A DNA stretch of 12,057 nucleotides from Planctomycetota bacterium (lineage in GTDB: Bacteria; Planctomycetota; Phycisphaerae; WQYP01): assembly GCA_021798635.1 (NCBI GenBank), contig JAJZGH010000149.1, forward strand, positions 1 to 12,057, written 5' to 3'. This document shows, piece after piece, positions 1-6,656 of this stretch (position 1 is its first letter; each line of letters begins with the position of its first letter). The translations under genes and the position numbers were made by a program. The notes under the pieces were generated by a model. It saw only the letters and a list, made by a program, of their open reading frames with translations. It did no database searches and had not been told where the DNA came from.

Positions 1-13
1 AAAAAGATCCAAA

Positions 14-34
14 AAAAGGTACCTGACACCTTTT
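14..34. repeat. REP-like inverted repeat with GGTACCTGACACC core
   Basis: AAAAGGT (14-20) and ACCTTTT (28-34) are perfect 7-bp inverted arms around ACCTGAC. The core GGTACCTGACACC resembles short intergenic palindromes of the GGTGTCAGGTACC kind that I recall as dispersed in many bacterial genomes, sometimes near REP-associated transposases. That comparison is from memory. Only one copy of this form is visible here, so its repetitive nature is inferred. Confidence 0.5.
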
Positions 35-52
35 CTGTGAAAAACCTGGGGA

Positions 53-70
53 GCCGGGTGCCAGGCCGGC
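53..70. repeat. Small inverted repeat beside the first palindrome
   Basis: GCCGG (53-57) and CCGGC (66-70) are perfect 5-bp arms around GTGCCAGG. The loop resembles the GGTGCC/CAGG half-motif of the palindrome at 14-34, so both may belong to one REP-type cluster just before the lipoprotein gene. The arms are short and could be chance in GC-rich DNA. Confidence 0.3.
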
Positions 71-127
71 ATGGGAATTCTTAGTAAAGTTGTGAACTGC
101 TGTTCGACTATGGTGAACAGTTACTTT

Positions 128-991
128 ATGATACGCTTCATGAGCAGAACGTCACCGATTATTAGGTTTCACTCCGCTTTTGGCATTATCTTCGCATGTG
201 CCCTTGCTATGCTGGGGGGCTGTACGGTCATAAAAAAGGGGCCGGTGTATTTTCCGCTGCATCACCCGAATTATGCGATTCCAAAATTAACGCAGCCTAA
301 GCAAAAAAAGTCGGCAAAAGCCAATGCGCCGCGCGCGGCGCTGATTCAGGTTATTGAGGTAAATCTTCCTATCGGGACCTTCAGCCAGAATCCCAAAGTT
401 TGGAAACTGTTGGCCAAAGCTCCCGTCGGTCCGCGCACCGCGGCCCTGCTGAAAGCCAACGGATTCAAAACGGGATATGGTTCGTTCCAAGTATGGACCG
501 CCATTCGTAAACTCATCAACGGCCCCGGCGTAACGTCAGAGGCGGTGTATTGTCAGATCGCCAATATTGCGCCGGCGGTGCTGACCGTGCATTCCAATAT
601 CCGCCATCAGATGCTCACATGCCACACCGTCGCTGAACCGCTGGTGGTTCGCACATTCCGAAATTGCCAGGATCAATTTTTAATTGCCGCCAATACCGCG
701 ACCAAATTTGGATTAACAGTCATCAGCTTGGAACCGGCGGTAAAGCTCGGTGTAACCCCAGCGCCCGCCGGCCCGGGATTAAGCGTCACTGCACCGGGGG
801 CCGGGCCGGTGCGCCATGCATTTTCTGATTTGCAGTTTTCGTTTCTGCTGCCGCCGAAGCATTTTGTTGTTTTGGCTCCCGCGGAGATCGGCGTGCTGAA
901 TACTTCCCTGGGCAGTTGTTTTCTGACTCAACAGCATCATGTACCCCGACGTGAAACGGTCCTGTTGCTGGTGCCGCTGGCGACGCAATAA
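128..991 (+). CDS. Predicted lipoprotein of unknown function
   Basis: The protein begins with a basic stretch, a hydrophobic segment and a lipobox ending in LGGC, so it should be lipidated and membrane anchored. The frame is open from an ATG at 71, but that start puts 50 residues before the lipobox cysteine. Starts at 128 (GGTGA about 11 nt upstream) or 140 give a normal signal length, and I chose 128. The mature part starts with a Lys/Pro/Gln-rich linker. It continues with a folded region that includes WKLLAKAPVG, LKANGFKTGYG and a C-terminal SLGSCFLT...VLLLVPLA segment. The style resembles planctomycete-specific lipoproteins, and the C-terminal strand recalls the ends of secretin-like proteins. 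That likeness is not enough to assign a function. It is probably monocistronic and faces the epimerase gene across the MITE-like element. Confidence 0.75.
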   Translation: MIRFMSRTSPIIRFHSAFGIIFACALAMLGGCTVIKKGPVYFPLHHPNYAIPKLTQPKQKKSAKANAPRAALIQVIEVNLPIGTFSQNPKVWKLLAKAPVGPRTAALLKANGFKTGYGSFQVWTAIRKLINGPGVTSEAVYCQIANIAPAVLTVHSNIRHQMLTCHTVAEPLVVRTFRNCQDQFLIAANTATKFGLTVISLEPAVKLGVTPAPAGPGLSVTAPGAGPVRHAFSDLQFSFLLPPKHFVVLAPAEIGVLNTSLGSCFLTQQHHVPRRETVLLLVPLATQ

Positions 992-1100
992 ATCACAATA
1001 TAAATATGAACATAGCTACAAATAACGGCCGCGGCGTTGATGACAGGATTCCCGGCCTGTCGGCGCGTCTACCAACCGTGGACTTCCGCTGCGCGGATTC

Positions 1101-1108
1101 TATGCAAT
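1101..1108. repeat. Left target-site duplication TATGCAAT
   Basis: This is an exact 8-bp direct repeat of 1228-1235. It directly abuts the left terminal inverted repeat of the MITE-like element. Confidence 0.75.
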
Positions 1109-1227
1109 GGGCGTGGCAAGAAATCCGGGCGGGCCTCCGCGATGCAAGTTTCCAAGGCCAACCATTTTCTTAGCGCCGGCATTTATGCCGTCGATTTCGC
1201 CCCCCGCCCGGAAATATTGCCACGCCC
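1109..1227. mobile_element. MITE-like element, 119 bp, with 25-bp terminal inverted repeats
   Basis: The left end (1109-1133) and the reverse complement of the right end (1203-1227) agree at 22 of 25 positions: GGGCGTGGCAA exact, then 3 mismatches in 4 bases, then TCCGGGCGGG exact. The 8-bp sequence TATGCAAT lies immediately outside both ends (1101-1108 and 1228-1235), as expected for a target-site duplication. The 69-bp interior holds a tight hairpin, CGGCAT-TT-ATGCCG (1177-1190), and has no room for a transposase. It is therefore a non-autonomous element needing a transposase elsewhere. Insertion sequence families known for about 8-bp duplications include IS66, ISL3, IS256 and IS1595; I cannot assign it to one. 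It sits between two convergent genes, and its termini can pair into a long hairpin in RNA from either strand. Confidence 0.8.
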
Positions 1228-1235
1228 TATGCAAT
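1228..1235. repeat. Right target-site duplication TATGCAAT
   Basis: This is an exact 8-bp direct repeat of 1101-1108, directly after the right terminal inverted repeat. Its last base, 1235, is also the final base of the TGA stop codon of the minus-strand epimerase gene. The insertion duplicated this base and left the reading frame intact. Confidence 0.75.
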
Positions 1236-2179
1236 CAAGCGGCGGCCATGGAGTTGATATAGCCTCGAACACTGCTCTCGAGTGTCTGCGGCGCAAAGCC
1301 CGGGAAATCCCGCTTTACCGCCGCCAGATCGCATACGCTGTCTTCACCGGCCATGACGACTTGATCATGATTAAACGGCAACCCGGGCAACGAAAATGCG
1401 GTTAACGCTTTAGCCAGCCAAAATGGTATTCCCAAAATTGCACGCCGTGGCCCCGTTAGCACAGTATTAAATACTTCCAGCATGGCCGGCCATGTATATT
1501 GATCCGGGCCACCAACTTCATAGGTCCGCTTTTCCGTGCTCGGCAGCTCCAAGGCACGCACAAACAATTCGGCGAGATCCTCAATAAAGATCGGTTGCAC
1601 GCGTGCTATGGCCCGTTGGCCCATCAGGCCGCCGCCAAAATACGGCATGAATAAAAACGGGGGTGCCTTTCCAGCGTGCCATTGCATTACCATCCGGGTA
1701 AATTCACCGTCGGGGCCATGAATAAGTCCGGGGCGAAAAATCGTCCAGTTCAGGTTTGCCGCCCGCACCATCTGCTCCGCCCGCCATTTGGTTTGGTGAT
1801 ACTGCGATGCGGCACGTTCCCGCGTACCCGACGCGGACATGTGAATATACCGCTGAATCCCGGCAGCCGCAGCGGCTTTCAGGACATTTTCGGTGGCCTG
1901 CACATGGGCTTGCTCAAAGCTTTGAAAGCGCGTTTCGCGGATAATTCCCACCAGGTGAATCACTGCGGTGCAGCCTTGCATGGCCGCTTCCACGCCCTGC
2001 CCGTCCACCACATTACCCTGGCGAAATTCGACCAACGGTTGGTCGCTTCGGTCAGCGCGGATGCTTCTGGCCAAAATGCGAGCCTTATATCCCGATTGCC
2101 CCAGGCGCCTCACGATGCCCTGCCCCACAAACCCGCTGCCCCCGGTCACCAGCACAACTCCCTTTTTATCGGCTTGCAT
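1235..2179 (-). CDS. NAD(P)-binding SDR-family epimerase, NDUFA9-like
   Basis: This 314-residue protein is an extended/atypical short-chain dehydrogenase. It has an N-terminal Rossmann glycine motif, TGGSGFVG (residues 12-19), a central strand ending HLVGIIRET, and a YHQTK motif (127-131) matching the YxxxK active-site pair. The FRPGLIHGP stretch and the PIFIEDLAE and YEVGGPDQYTW segments are typical of the NDUFA9-like/atypical SDR a5 group, which includes the complex I accessory subunit and bacterial relatives of unclear substrate. The ATG at 2179 has AGGAG about 10 nt upstream (CTCCT at 2191-2195). The gene diverges from cdaA over a 125-bp gap. No nuo genes are nearby, so a role with complex I is not supported here. 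Binding of NAD(P) is well supported; the reaction is unknown. Confidence 0.88.
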   Translation of the reverse strand: MQADKKGVVLVTGGSGFVGQGIVRRLGQSGYKARILARSIRADRSDQPLVEFRQGNVVDGQGVEAAMQGCTAVIHLVGIIRETRFQSFEQAHVQATENVLKAAAAAGIQRYIHMSASGTRERAASQYHQTKWRAEQMVRAANLNWTIFRPGLIHGPDGEFTRMVMQWHAGKAPPFLFMPYFGGGLMGQRAIARVQPIFIEDLAELFVRALELPSTEKRTYEVGGPDQYTWPAMLEVFNTVLTGPRRAILGIPFWLAKALTAFSLPGLPFNHDQVVMAGEDSVCDLAAVKRDFPGFAPQTLESSVRGYINSMAAA

Positions 2180-2289
2180 TATATTGCGAACTCCTAACTT
2201 CTCCTCCCGCCTGATTGGTAACCCGCGCTATTATAGCCGCAGCAGCGCGTGCTATTCCCATCGTAGTTTCCCATCGCCGGTCCGAGGCT

Positions 2290-2295
2290 TATACT
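2290..2295 (+). promoter_or_regulatory. Possible -10 element for cdaA
   Basis: TATACT lies 9 nt before the chosen cdaA ATG at 2305. If used, transcription would start only a few bases before the start codon and give an almost leaderless mRNA, which would fit the poor Shine-Dalgarno signal there. No convincing -35 box is visible about 17 bp upstream. Weak evidence. Confidence 0.2.
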
Positions 2296-2304
2296 AATAA
2301 GCGC

Positions 2305-3120
2305 ATGCTGGAGTTTTTACACACGCTGCTGAATCGATTGACCGCCTATCCCTGGTGGGTGGTCACACTGGAATTGGCCCTGATCGGCGTGGTGGTCTAT
2401 TGGGTTTTGGAGTTTCTGAGGGGCACACGCGGCGCGCGGCTCATCAAGGGCGTGGCGCTTTTTTTAATCATCGCCTACACGATTATTAAACTTGGCGGCA
2501 ATAAACTTCCGCAGGTGGAATTTCTTTTCAGCCGGCTATTGGTCTTCACCAGTTTCGCCATCGTCGTGGTATTTCAGCCCGAATTGCGCCGCGCATTAAT
2601 TCGCCTGGGAGAAACGCGATTTTTCCGCCCCGGTAGTTCCGCCTCCCGGCGATTAATTGATTGTCTGTGTCAAAGTGCTGAATATTGCTCCCGCAATCGC
2701 ATCGGCGCATTAATTGCGGTGGAACGCGAAGTGGGCTTGGGAGCTTTGCTGGAACAGGGAACTCTGCTTAACGCGGATGCCACGCCGGAACTATTAAATA
2801 CCATTTTCTGGCCTGGTTCCATGCTCCATGACATGGGCGTGGTGATTCGGGACGGTCGAATCGCCGCGGCGGGAGTGCAGTTTCCCCTGGCGGAAGGTAT
2901 TGAAGTCAGCCCGGACATGGGAGCGCGGCATCGGGCGGCTTTGGGGTTGTCGCAGGAAAGTGATGCCGTCATTATTGTGGTCAGTGAAGAGACCGGTATT
3001 ATCAGCGTTGCTATGCGGGGCGAGTTTGTCCGGGAGCTTACCAATGAACAGTTGCGCGAACGGCTCACCAAGGCTTTACAAAAGCCCGATCACGCTGAAA
3101 TGAGCCGATCGGCCGCGTAG
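2305..3120 (+). CDS. cdaA: Diadenylate cyclase CdaA (DisA_N/DAC domain)
   Basis: CdaA condenses two ATP to cyclic di-AMP at the cytoplasmic face of the membrane. The 271-residue protein has the usual length. Three hydrophobic segments lie at about residues 17-36, 48-61 and 76-91, and the DAC domain spans about 110-250. Family landmarks include GALIAVEREVGL, LHD (174-176), RHRAALG (208-214) and VSEETG (226-231). Two catalytic motifs are unusual. The DGA motif reads D176-M177-G178, and the canonical GTRHR reads GARHR (206-210). The essential aspartate and RHR remain, so activity is likely but not certain. The frame is open from 2215, but the ATG at 2305 begins with the family's normal N-terminus, MLEFLHTLL. 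cdaR follows after 23-80 bp, depending on its start, and glmM is not next. The identity is secure; the altered motif is discussed as a finding. Confidence 0.93.
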   Translation: MLEFLHTLLNRLTAYPWWVVTLELALIGVVVYWVLEFLRGTRGARLIKGVALFLIIAYTIIKLGGNKLPQVEFLFSRLLVFTSFAIVVVFQPELRRALIRLGETRFFRPGSSASRRLIDCLCQSAEYCSRNRIGALIAVEREVGLGALLEQGTLLNADATPELLNTIFWPGSMLHDMGVVIRDGRIAAAGVQFPLAEGIEVSPDMGARHRAALGLSQESDAVIIVVSEETGIISVAMRGEFVRELTNEQLRERLTKALQKPDHAEMSRSAA

Positions 3121-3143
3121 GTTCGCAGCCGCTGCGGGAAACA

Positions 3144-4325
3144 ATGCCGCGGGCGTTTGATAATTCAGTACGGCCCAGTGGGCCTGAAAGAATGACGGTT
3201 ATGCCTCAACAACGTCGCATCCTGGAACACCTTAAAGTTGTGCCGCTGACGCTGCTGCTGACACTGCTGCTATGGATGTATGCCGATGCCCACCTGACCG
3301 CGATTGAAAACGATTTGCCATTTCAGATCAGCGTGGTCGTGCCACCTAGTGACGCCAATGATATTGTCCGGATTGTCAGCCCCGCCAATGGGGAATTTCA
3401 CGTTAACATTCAGGGGCCGCGCGACCAGGTACAGCAGATTCGGGATCAGGCGGATGGCCGCGCTATATTTACCCGTGATGATCGCAACAATCTCGCTTAT
3501 GTCGTGCGGCGGCTTCGCACGTTGGCCATCGGCTCGAAAAACTATATCAGCTCCGTGCGGGTGCTCAATGATTTGCCCTATTTCCGGCAGCGTCATGTCA
3601 GGGTCATCTCCGCCACGCCCGCCCGCATTCAACTGGCAGTAGACCAGATGGTGTCGATTTCCCGCCCCATTTCCTTTACCGCACTGCCCCATGTCGCCGC
3701 CAGTATCACGCCGGCGGTGGCGCAAATACAGTTACCCAAGAGCGTGCTAACCAGTATTGGCGGGGAGGATCAGGTGCGGGTGGTGGCGCAACCCTTATCG
3801 GATTTAACCACGTTGCCGCCGCGCACGCGACAAACGGTGCAGGCCCAACTGGTTGTGCGTTATCCCGGAGTGGTCAGTGCCCAGGTGACTGCTGCACCAG
3901 CCACGGTGCTGGTAAGTTTCACCGTGCCCTCGGAGCCGGCCCATAAGTTAAAGCTCGGCATTGTACCGGTTTGGATTCGCGGCCCGTCGTGGTTGGTCAA
4001 TCGCTATAACATTTCCCTCCGTCCGGAAACTGTGCCGGTAACCGTGGCAGGTCCGCGCATCGCATTGCAACGCCTGGGGCGGAAAATGCTCGTCGGAGAT
4101 TTAGCTCCCGTGCGGCAACGCGTCGTGGCTTTTTTAAATATTACACCCTCCGTGACCACCACGGACGGCTGGGTAGCACATCACATTCGCTACGCGCTGC
4201 CCGCAGGCGTTACCCTGGTAAAGGGTCCCAGAACCATCCTGTGCAAAATTTCCTACCGCCCTTCGGCCGTGCCCGCCTCGGCTCCGGCAACGTCCCCATC
4301 GGCCACTATTTCTGCCGGGCGATAA
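3144..4325 (+). CDS. cdaR: YbbR-domain protein, CdaA regulator CdaR
   Basis: The protein has a single N-terminal membrane segment (about residues 31-47, VVPLTLLLTLLLWMYADA) followed by a long extracytoplasmic beta-rich region, the layout of YbbR/CdaR proteins. In firmicutes CdaR binds CdaA and modulates c-di-AMP synthesis. The stretch from DLPFQISVVV to ATPARIQLAVDQ (about 57-170) fits one YbbR repeat. At least one more diverged repeat follows (SVTAAPATVLVSFTVP-like strands). The C-terminus is a Pro/Ala/Ser-rich tail. Internal ATGs at 3192 and 3201 place the basic residues directly before the membrane helix and are plausible true starts; none has a strong ribosome binding site. It is probably co-transcribed with cdaA. 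The stop lies 10 bp from the end of the convergent anti-sigma-like gene, with no obvious terminator between. Confidence 0.85.
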   Translation: MPRAFDNSVRPSGPERMTVMPQQRRILEHLKVVPLTLLLTLLLWMYADAHLTAIENDLPFQISVVVPPSDANDIVRIVSPANGEFHVNIQGPRDQVQQIRDQADGRAIFTRDDRNNLAYVVRRLRTLAIGSKNYISSVRVLNDLPYFRQRHVRVISATPARIQLAVDQMVSISRPISFTALPHVAASITPAVAQIQLPKSVLTSIGGEDQVRVVAQPLSDLTTLPPRTRQTVQAQLVVRYPGVVSAQVTAAPATVLVSFTVPSEPAHKLKLGIVPVWIRGPSWLVNRYNISLRPETVPVTVAGPRIALQRLGRKMLVGDLAPVRQRVVAFLNITPSVTTTDGWVAHHIRYALPAGVTLVKGPRTILCKISYRPSAVPASAPATSPSATISAGR

Positions 4326-4335
4326 GCGCCGACCC

Positions 4336-5349
4336 TCATGGCACTAAAATAATGTCGTCACGTGATGCGGGTTCTTCCATACCTGAATAGACTACTATTG
4401 GCGGGTTTCCCAGTGTCCAGATATTATCATGCCGCGGGCCGACATCCGGTGTGCGCGTCCAGAAAACGCTGCCGTCATCATAAAGCACATTCTGCCCGCG
4501 GCTGGCGTGATTCCATGAATTTGCGTTTACCTGCCCCACGCCTCCGCCATAAAACAATGGATTGCGATCCGCCATGATGGCAATATGGCCGCCATGTGCC
4601 CAATGATGATGATAATTTGACAACTCATCGATATAACTATATCCGACGTTAGACCAGGCTGGGCGTGTTCCCGTGCCGCTAAGCCCCGCGCCAGGCACCA
4701 CGGCAGGGCAGATCATCCGTGTCCAGGACGTGTAACGGGTCCGCACATTAAGCATGGGTGCCAGATTGGCCAGATTGCAATGCGCGTTGGCGGCGCGATG
4801 GGCCGGTCCGGTCATACTGCGCGGCAGCCAGTCATGATCGGCAGGAACACTGATCCGAGGCAGCAAGCCGCTGTTCGCCTCCGCGTACTGCCCAAATGCT
4901 GCTCCCAACATCGCCAGATTGTTTGCACAGTCCGTTTGCACCGCCAGCGTGCGCGCTTTATTAAGTTGGAAAAGGGTAACCGTCAGCAGCAGAGCCGCCG
5001 CGATCAGCATGACCGCGATGTCCGCCTTGCGCGGATCCCACGCGCGGGCTTTGAGCCGGGTGTTCGTGAGCATGGATTTACCGGCATGGGGTGTCAGGCG
5101 TAGCACCGATGCAGCACCGGCGGCGGCCACGGTCCGACGGGTTAAATCCACGGGTGGTTCCACCGGGGGCAGTTGGGCCAGGGCGTGAATAATTTCCACC
5201 AGTCGGGGCGGACAGACCGCCGATTGGTTTGGTTCCGCAGGCGTATGCGGCGCGCTGCCGTGCTCCAGCAAGGAATCAATATATGCCACTTCATGATCCG
5301 CCAGCGGGGGAATAGGAGTTTCCGGATTGTCATTCACGGGGTTTGTCAT
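4336..5349 (-). CDS. Anti-sigma-like membrane protein with DUF1559/H-X-DG pseudopilin-like domain
   Basis: This 337-residue protein has three parts. The first is a cytoplasmic region (about 1-108) with VEIIHALAQLPPVEPPVDLT, a motif style found in planctomycete proteins encoded after ECF sigma genes. One membrane helix follows (about 109-128, IAVMLIAAALLLTVTLF). The outer domain begins CANNLAMLGAAFGQYAEANSG, as in prepilin-like DUF1559 proteins, and contains NHASRGQNVLYDDGSVFW (280-297), the H-X-DG signature. It has no N-terminal prepilin cleavage site, so it is not an ordinary pilin. The ATG at 5349 has AGGTGAG just upstream (5352-5358). It lies 56 bp after the sigma gene on the same strand, so the inferred role is holding or releasing that sigma factor. 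Direct anti-sigma activity is not shown by sequence; no zinc-binding HxxxCxxC motif is present. Confidence 0.8.
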   Translation of the reverse strand: MTNPVNDNPETPIPPLADHEVAYIDSLLEHGSAPHTPAEPNQSAVCPPRLVEIIHALAQLPPVEPPVDLTRRTVAAAGAASVLRLTPHAGKSMLTNTRLKARAWDPRKADIAVMLIAAALLLTVTLFQLNKARTLAVQTDCANNLAMLGAAFGQYAEANSGLLPRISVPADHDWLPRSMTGPAHRAANAHCNLANLAPMLNVRTRYTSWTRMICPAVVPGAGLSGTGTRPAWSNVGYSYIDELSNYHHHWAHGGHIAIMADRNPLFYGGGVGQVNANSWNHASRGQNVLYDDGSVFWTRTPDVGPRHDNIWTLGNPPIVVYSGMEEPASRDDIILVP

Positions 5350-5371
5350 GGCTCACCTGCGTACCTTCATT

Positions 5372-5392
5372 GGCTCCCGGTATACCGGAGCC
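5372..5392. repeat. Hairpin between the sigma and anti-sigma-like genes
   Basis: GGCT-C-CCGG (5372-5380) can pair with CCGG-AGCC (5385-5392) around a TATA loop, with one bulged C. It lies in the 56-bp gap of the operon. No run of T follows on the minus strand, so it is not a standard terminator. It could adjust mRNA stability or the expression ratio of the two genes, or be a binding site with dyad symmetry. Confidence 0.4.
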
Positions 5393-5405
5393 TGATTATC
5401 CACGG

Positions 5406-6002
5406 TCATTGACGCCGTTCTTTTCCTTCACCAAGCCGTACCCTCCACGCCTGACCAAACATGGCCAAGGCTGTATGGAGCCGACTTTTAACCGTTCCCA
5501 GTGGAATGCCCAGCATCTGGGCAATTTCTTTATACGCAAAGCGATTGTAATAACTTAACAACAACACTTCACGATAAATTGTTGGCATCCGGGCGATGAT
5601 TTGCCGCACTGCATCGGCATCCTCCATGTCTATTAAACGTTCCGGAGCGGAAAGCGTATCTGACTCCATGAGTTCAATAAACGTTCCCTGATCCCCATCC
5701 GCCCCCGCGATATTATCCAGAGACTGTGTATTGCGACGCATGGCCGCGCGCAGATGATCCCGGGCTTTGTTGGCGGCAATGGTAAATAACCACGGCCGAA
5801 ATCGACGTTGGGAATCAAACGTCGGGGCGCTACGGTACACCTGTATAAATGTCTCCTGAAATAAATCCTCCGCTAAGGCTGCCTCGTTGATAAATCGCTG
5901 CAGGAAGCTAAATAGCTCTCGGCGATACCGTTCCACCAATTCGGCGAATGCGGCCTGATTACCGGCCACAAACTCCGCAACAAGATCTTCATCCGTGGCC
6001 AT
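5406..6002 (-). CDS. ECF-type RNA polymerase sigma factor
   Basis: This 198-residue protein has the two-domain layout of an extracytoplasmic-function sigma factor. Region 2 spans about residues 20-85, with LVERYRRELFSFLQRF, EDLFQETFIQVYR and the -10 binding stretch FRPWLFTIAANKARDHLR. Region 4 spans about 134-182, with MPTIYREVLLLSYY and the helix-turn-helix YKEIAQMLGIPLGTVKSRL, which should contact the -35 element. There is no sigma region 1.1 or 3. The ATG at 6002 has a strong AAGGAAGGG ribosome binding site 4-5 nt upstream (6007-6015). It directs core RNA polymerase to an unknown regulon. The downstream membrane protein is its probable partner. A TATAAT sequence on the minus strand (6142-6137) could be its promoter -10, though no clear -35 is seen. 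Confidence 0.93.
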   Translation of the reverse strand: MATDEDLVAEFVAGNQAAFAELVERYRRELFSFLQRFINEAALAEDLFQETFIQVYRSAPTFDSQRRFRPWLFTIAANKARDHLRAAMRRNTQSLDNIAGADGDQGTFIELMESDTLSAPERLIDMEDADAVRQIIARMPTIYREVLLLSYYNRFAYKEIAQMLGIPLGTVKSRLHTALAMFGQAWRVRLGEGKERRQ

Positions 6003-6136
6003 TCGGCCCTTCCTTTATTACGCGGAATCTCGTAGTTTGTTCGATCCGCGCTGGCTATTGTAAACGTTGGCGCTGGGAGAATTCATTTTCACGGCCAGCT
6101 ACCCAAGACAGTAGTTTTTATTTAACACAAATGCGA

Positions 6137-6142
6137 ATTATA
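6137..6142 (-). promoter_or_regulatory. Possible -10 element upstream of the sigma gene
   Basis: The minus strand reads TATAAT here, about 135 bp before the sigma-factor start, in the divergent intergenic region. The expected -35 position reads CGGGGA and does not match the consensus. A standalone TATAAT can occur by chance, so this is tentative. Confidence 0.2.
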
Positions 6143-6190
6143 CCCGCTCATTCTGGAATTCCCCGCACTGTTCGCCTACTGTTACCTCGT

Positions 6191-6598
6191 ATGAATACCC
6201 TGCCACAACACTATCCGCTGCGCGTTTTTTATGACGGTCAATGTCCGGTCTGTAACCGCGAAATTCAACGCCATCTCCGGCACGATCGTCTTGGGCACCT
6301 TCAAGCCATCAACATCGCCGCGCTGGATTTCAATGCTACAGCCTATGGCCTGGATGCTCAACATGTCCATAATGTCATGCACGTCTTGACCGCCGACGGA
6401 AAGGTCTTTACCGAGGTTGACGCATTTATATGTATCTGGCATGCGCTGCCCGTGCGACTGGATCGTCTGATATTTATTACCCTGTTGCGCGTGCCCCCGG
6501 TGAGAATGTTCGCAAACATCGCGTACCGTGCATTTGCCAAAAACCGCGTACGCCTCTTCGGCGGATGCGATTTCGCCCGCTGCCGCCCGCTCCCATGA
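6191..6598 (+). CDS. DCC-family (DUF393) thiol-disulfide oxidoreductase-like protein
   Basis: This 135-residue protein opens with RVFYDGQCPVCNRE (residues 11-24), the DGxCPxC signature of the DCC/DUF393 family. That family has a thioredoxin-like fold with a CxxC pair (C18, C21) and a proposed redox function. The length and the C-terminal GGCDFARCRP, carrying two more cysteines (C126, C131), fit the family. The conserved VDAFICIWHALP segment is also typical. No signal peptide is seen, so it is probably cytoplasmic. The frame is open further upstream, but the family start falls at the ATG at 6191; an ATG at 6131 would add 20 unmatched residues. Neither has a good ribosome binding site. It is divergent from the sigma gene and its regulation is unknown. 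Substrate and partners are unknown for the family in general. Confidence 0.85.
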   Translation: MNTLPQHYPLRVFYDGQCPVCNREIQRHLRHDRLGHLQAINIAALDFNATAYGLDAQHVHNVMHVLTADGKVFTEVDAFICIWHALPVRLDRLIFITLLRVPPVRMFANIAYRAFAKNRVRLFGGCDFARCRPLP

Positions 6599-6656
6599 GG
6601 CGGATGGGCATTACGCCCCAAAGCCAACATATTATGAGGCGTTTCATAAATGGTAA

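Noticed and set aside
1109..1227. Simple bidirectional terminator instead of a mobile element
   Set aside because: There is no T-run on either side, the loop is 69 bp, and an exact 8-bp direct repeat abuts both ends. These fit transposition better, though a terminator-like effect remains possible.
1037..1405. 122-residue plus-strand open frame
   Set aside because: It runs through the MITE-like element and antisense into the epimerase gene. Composition is shadow-like, and its 3' half is fully explained by the opposite strand.
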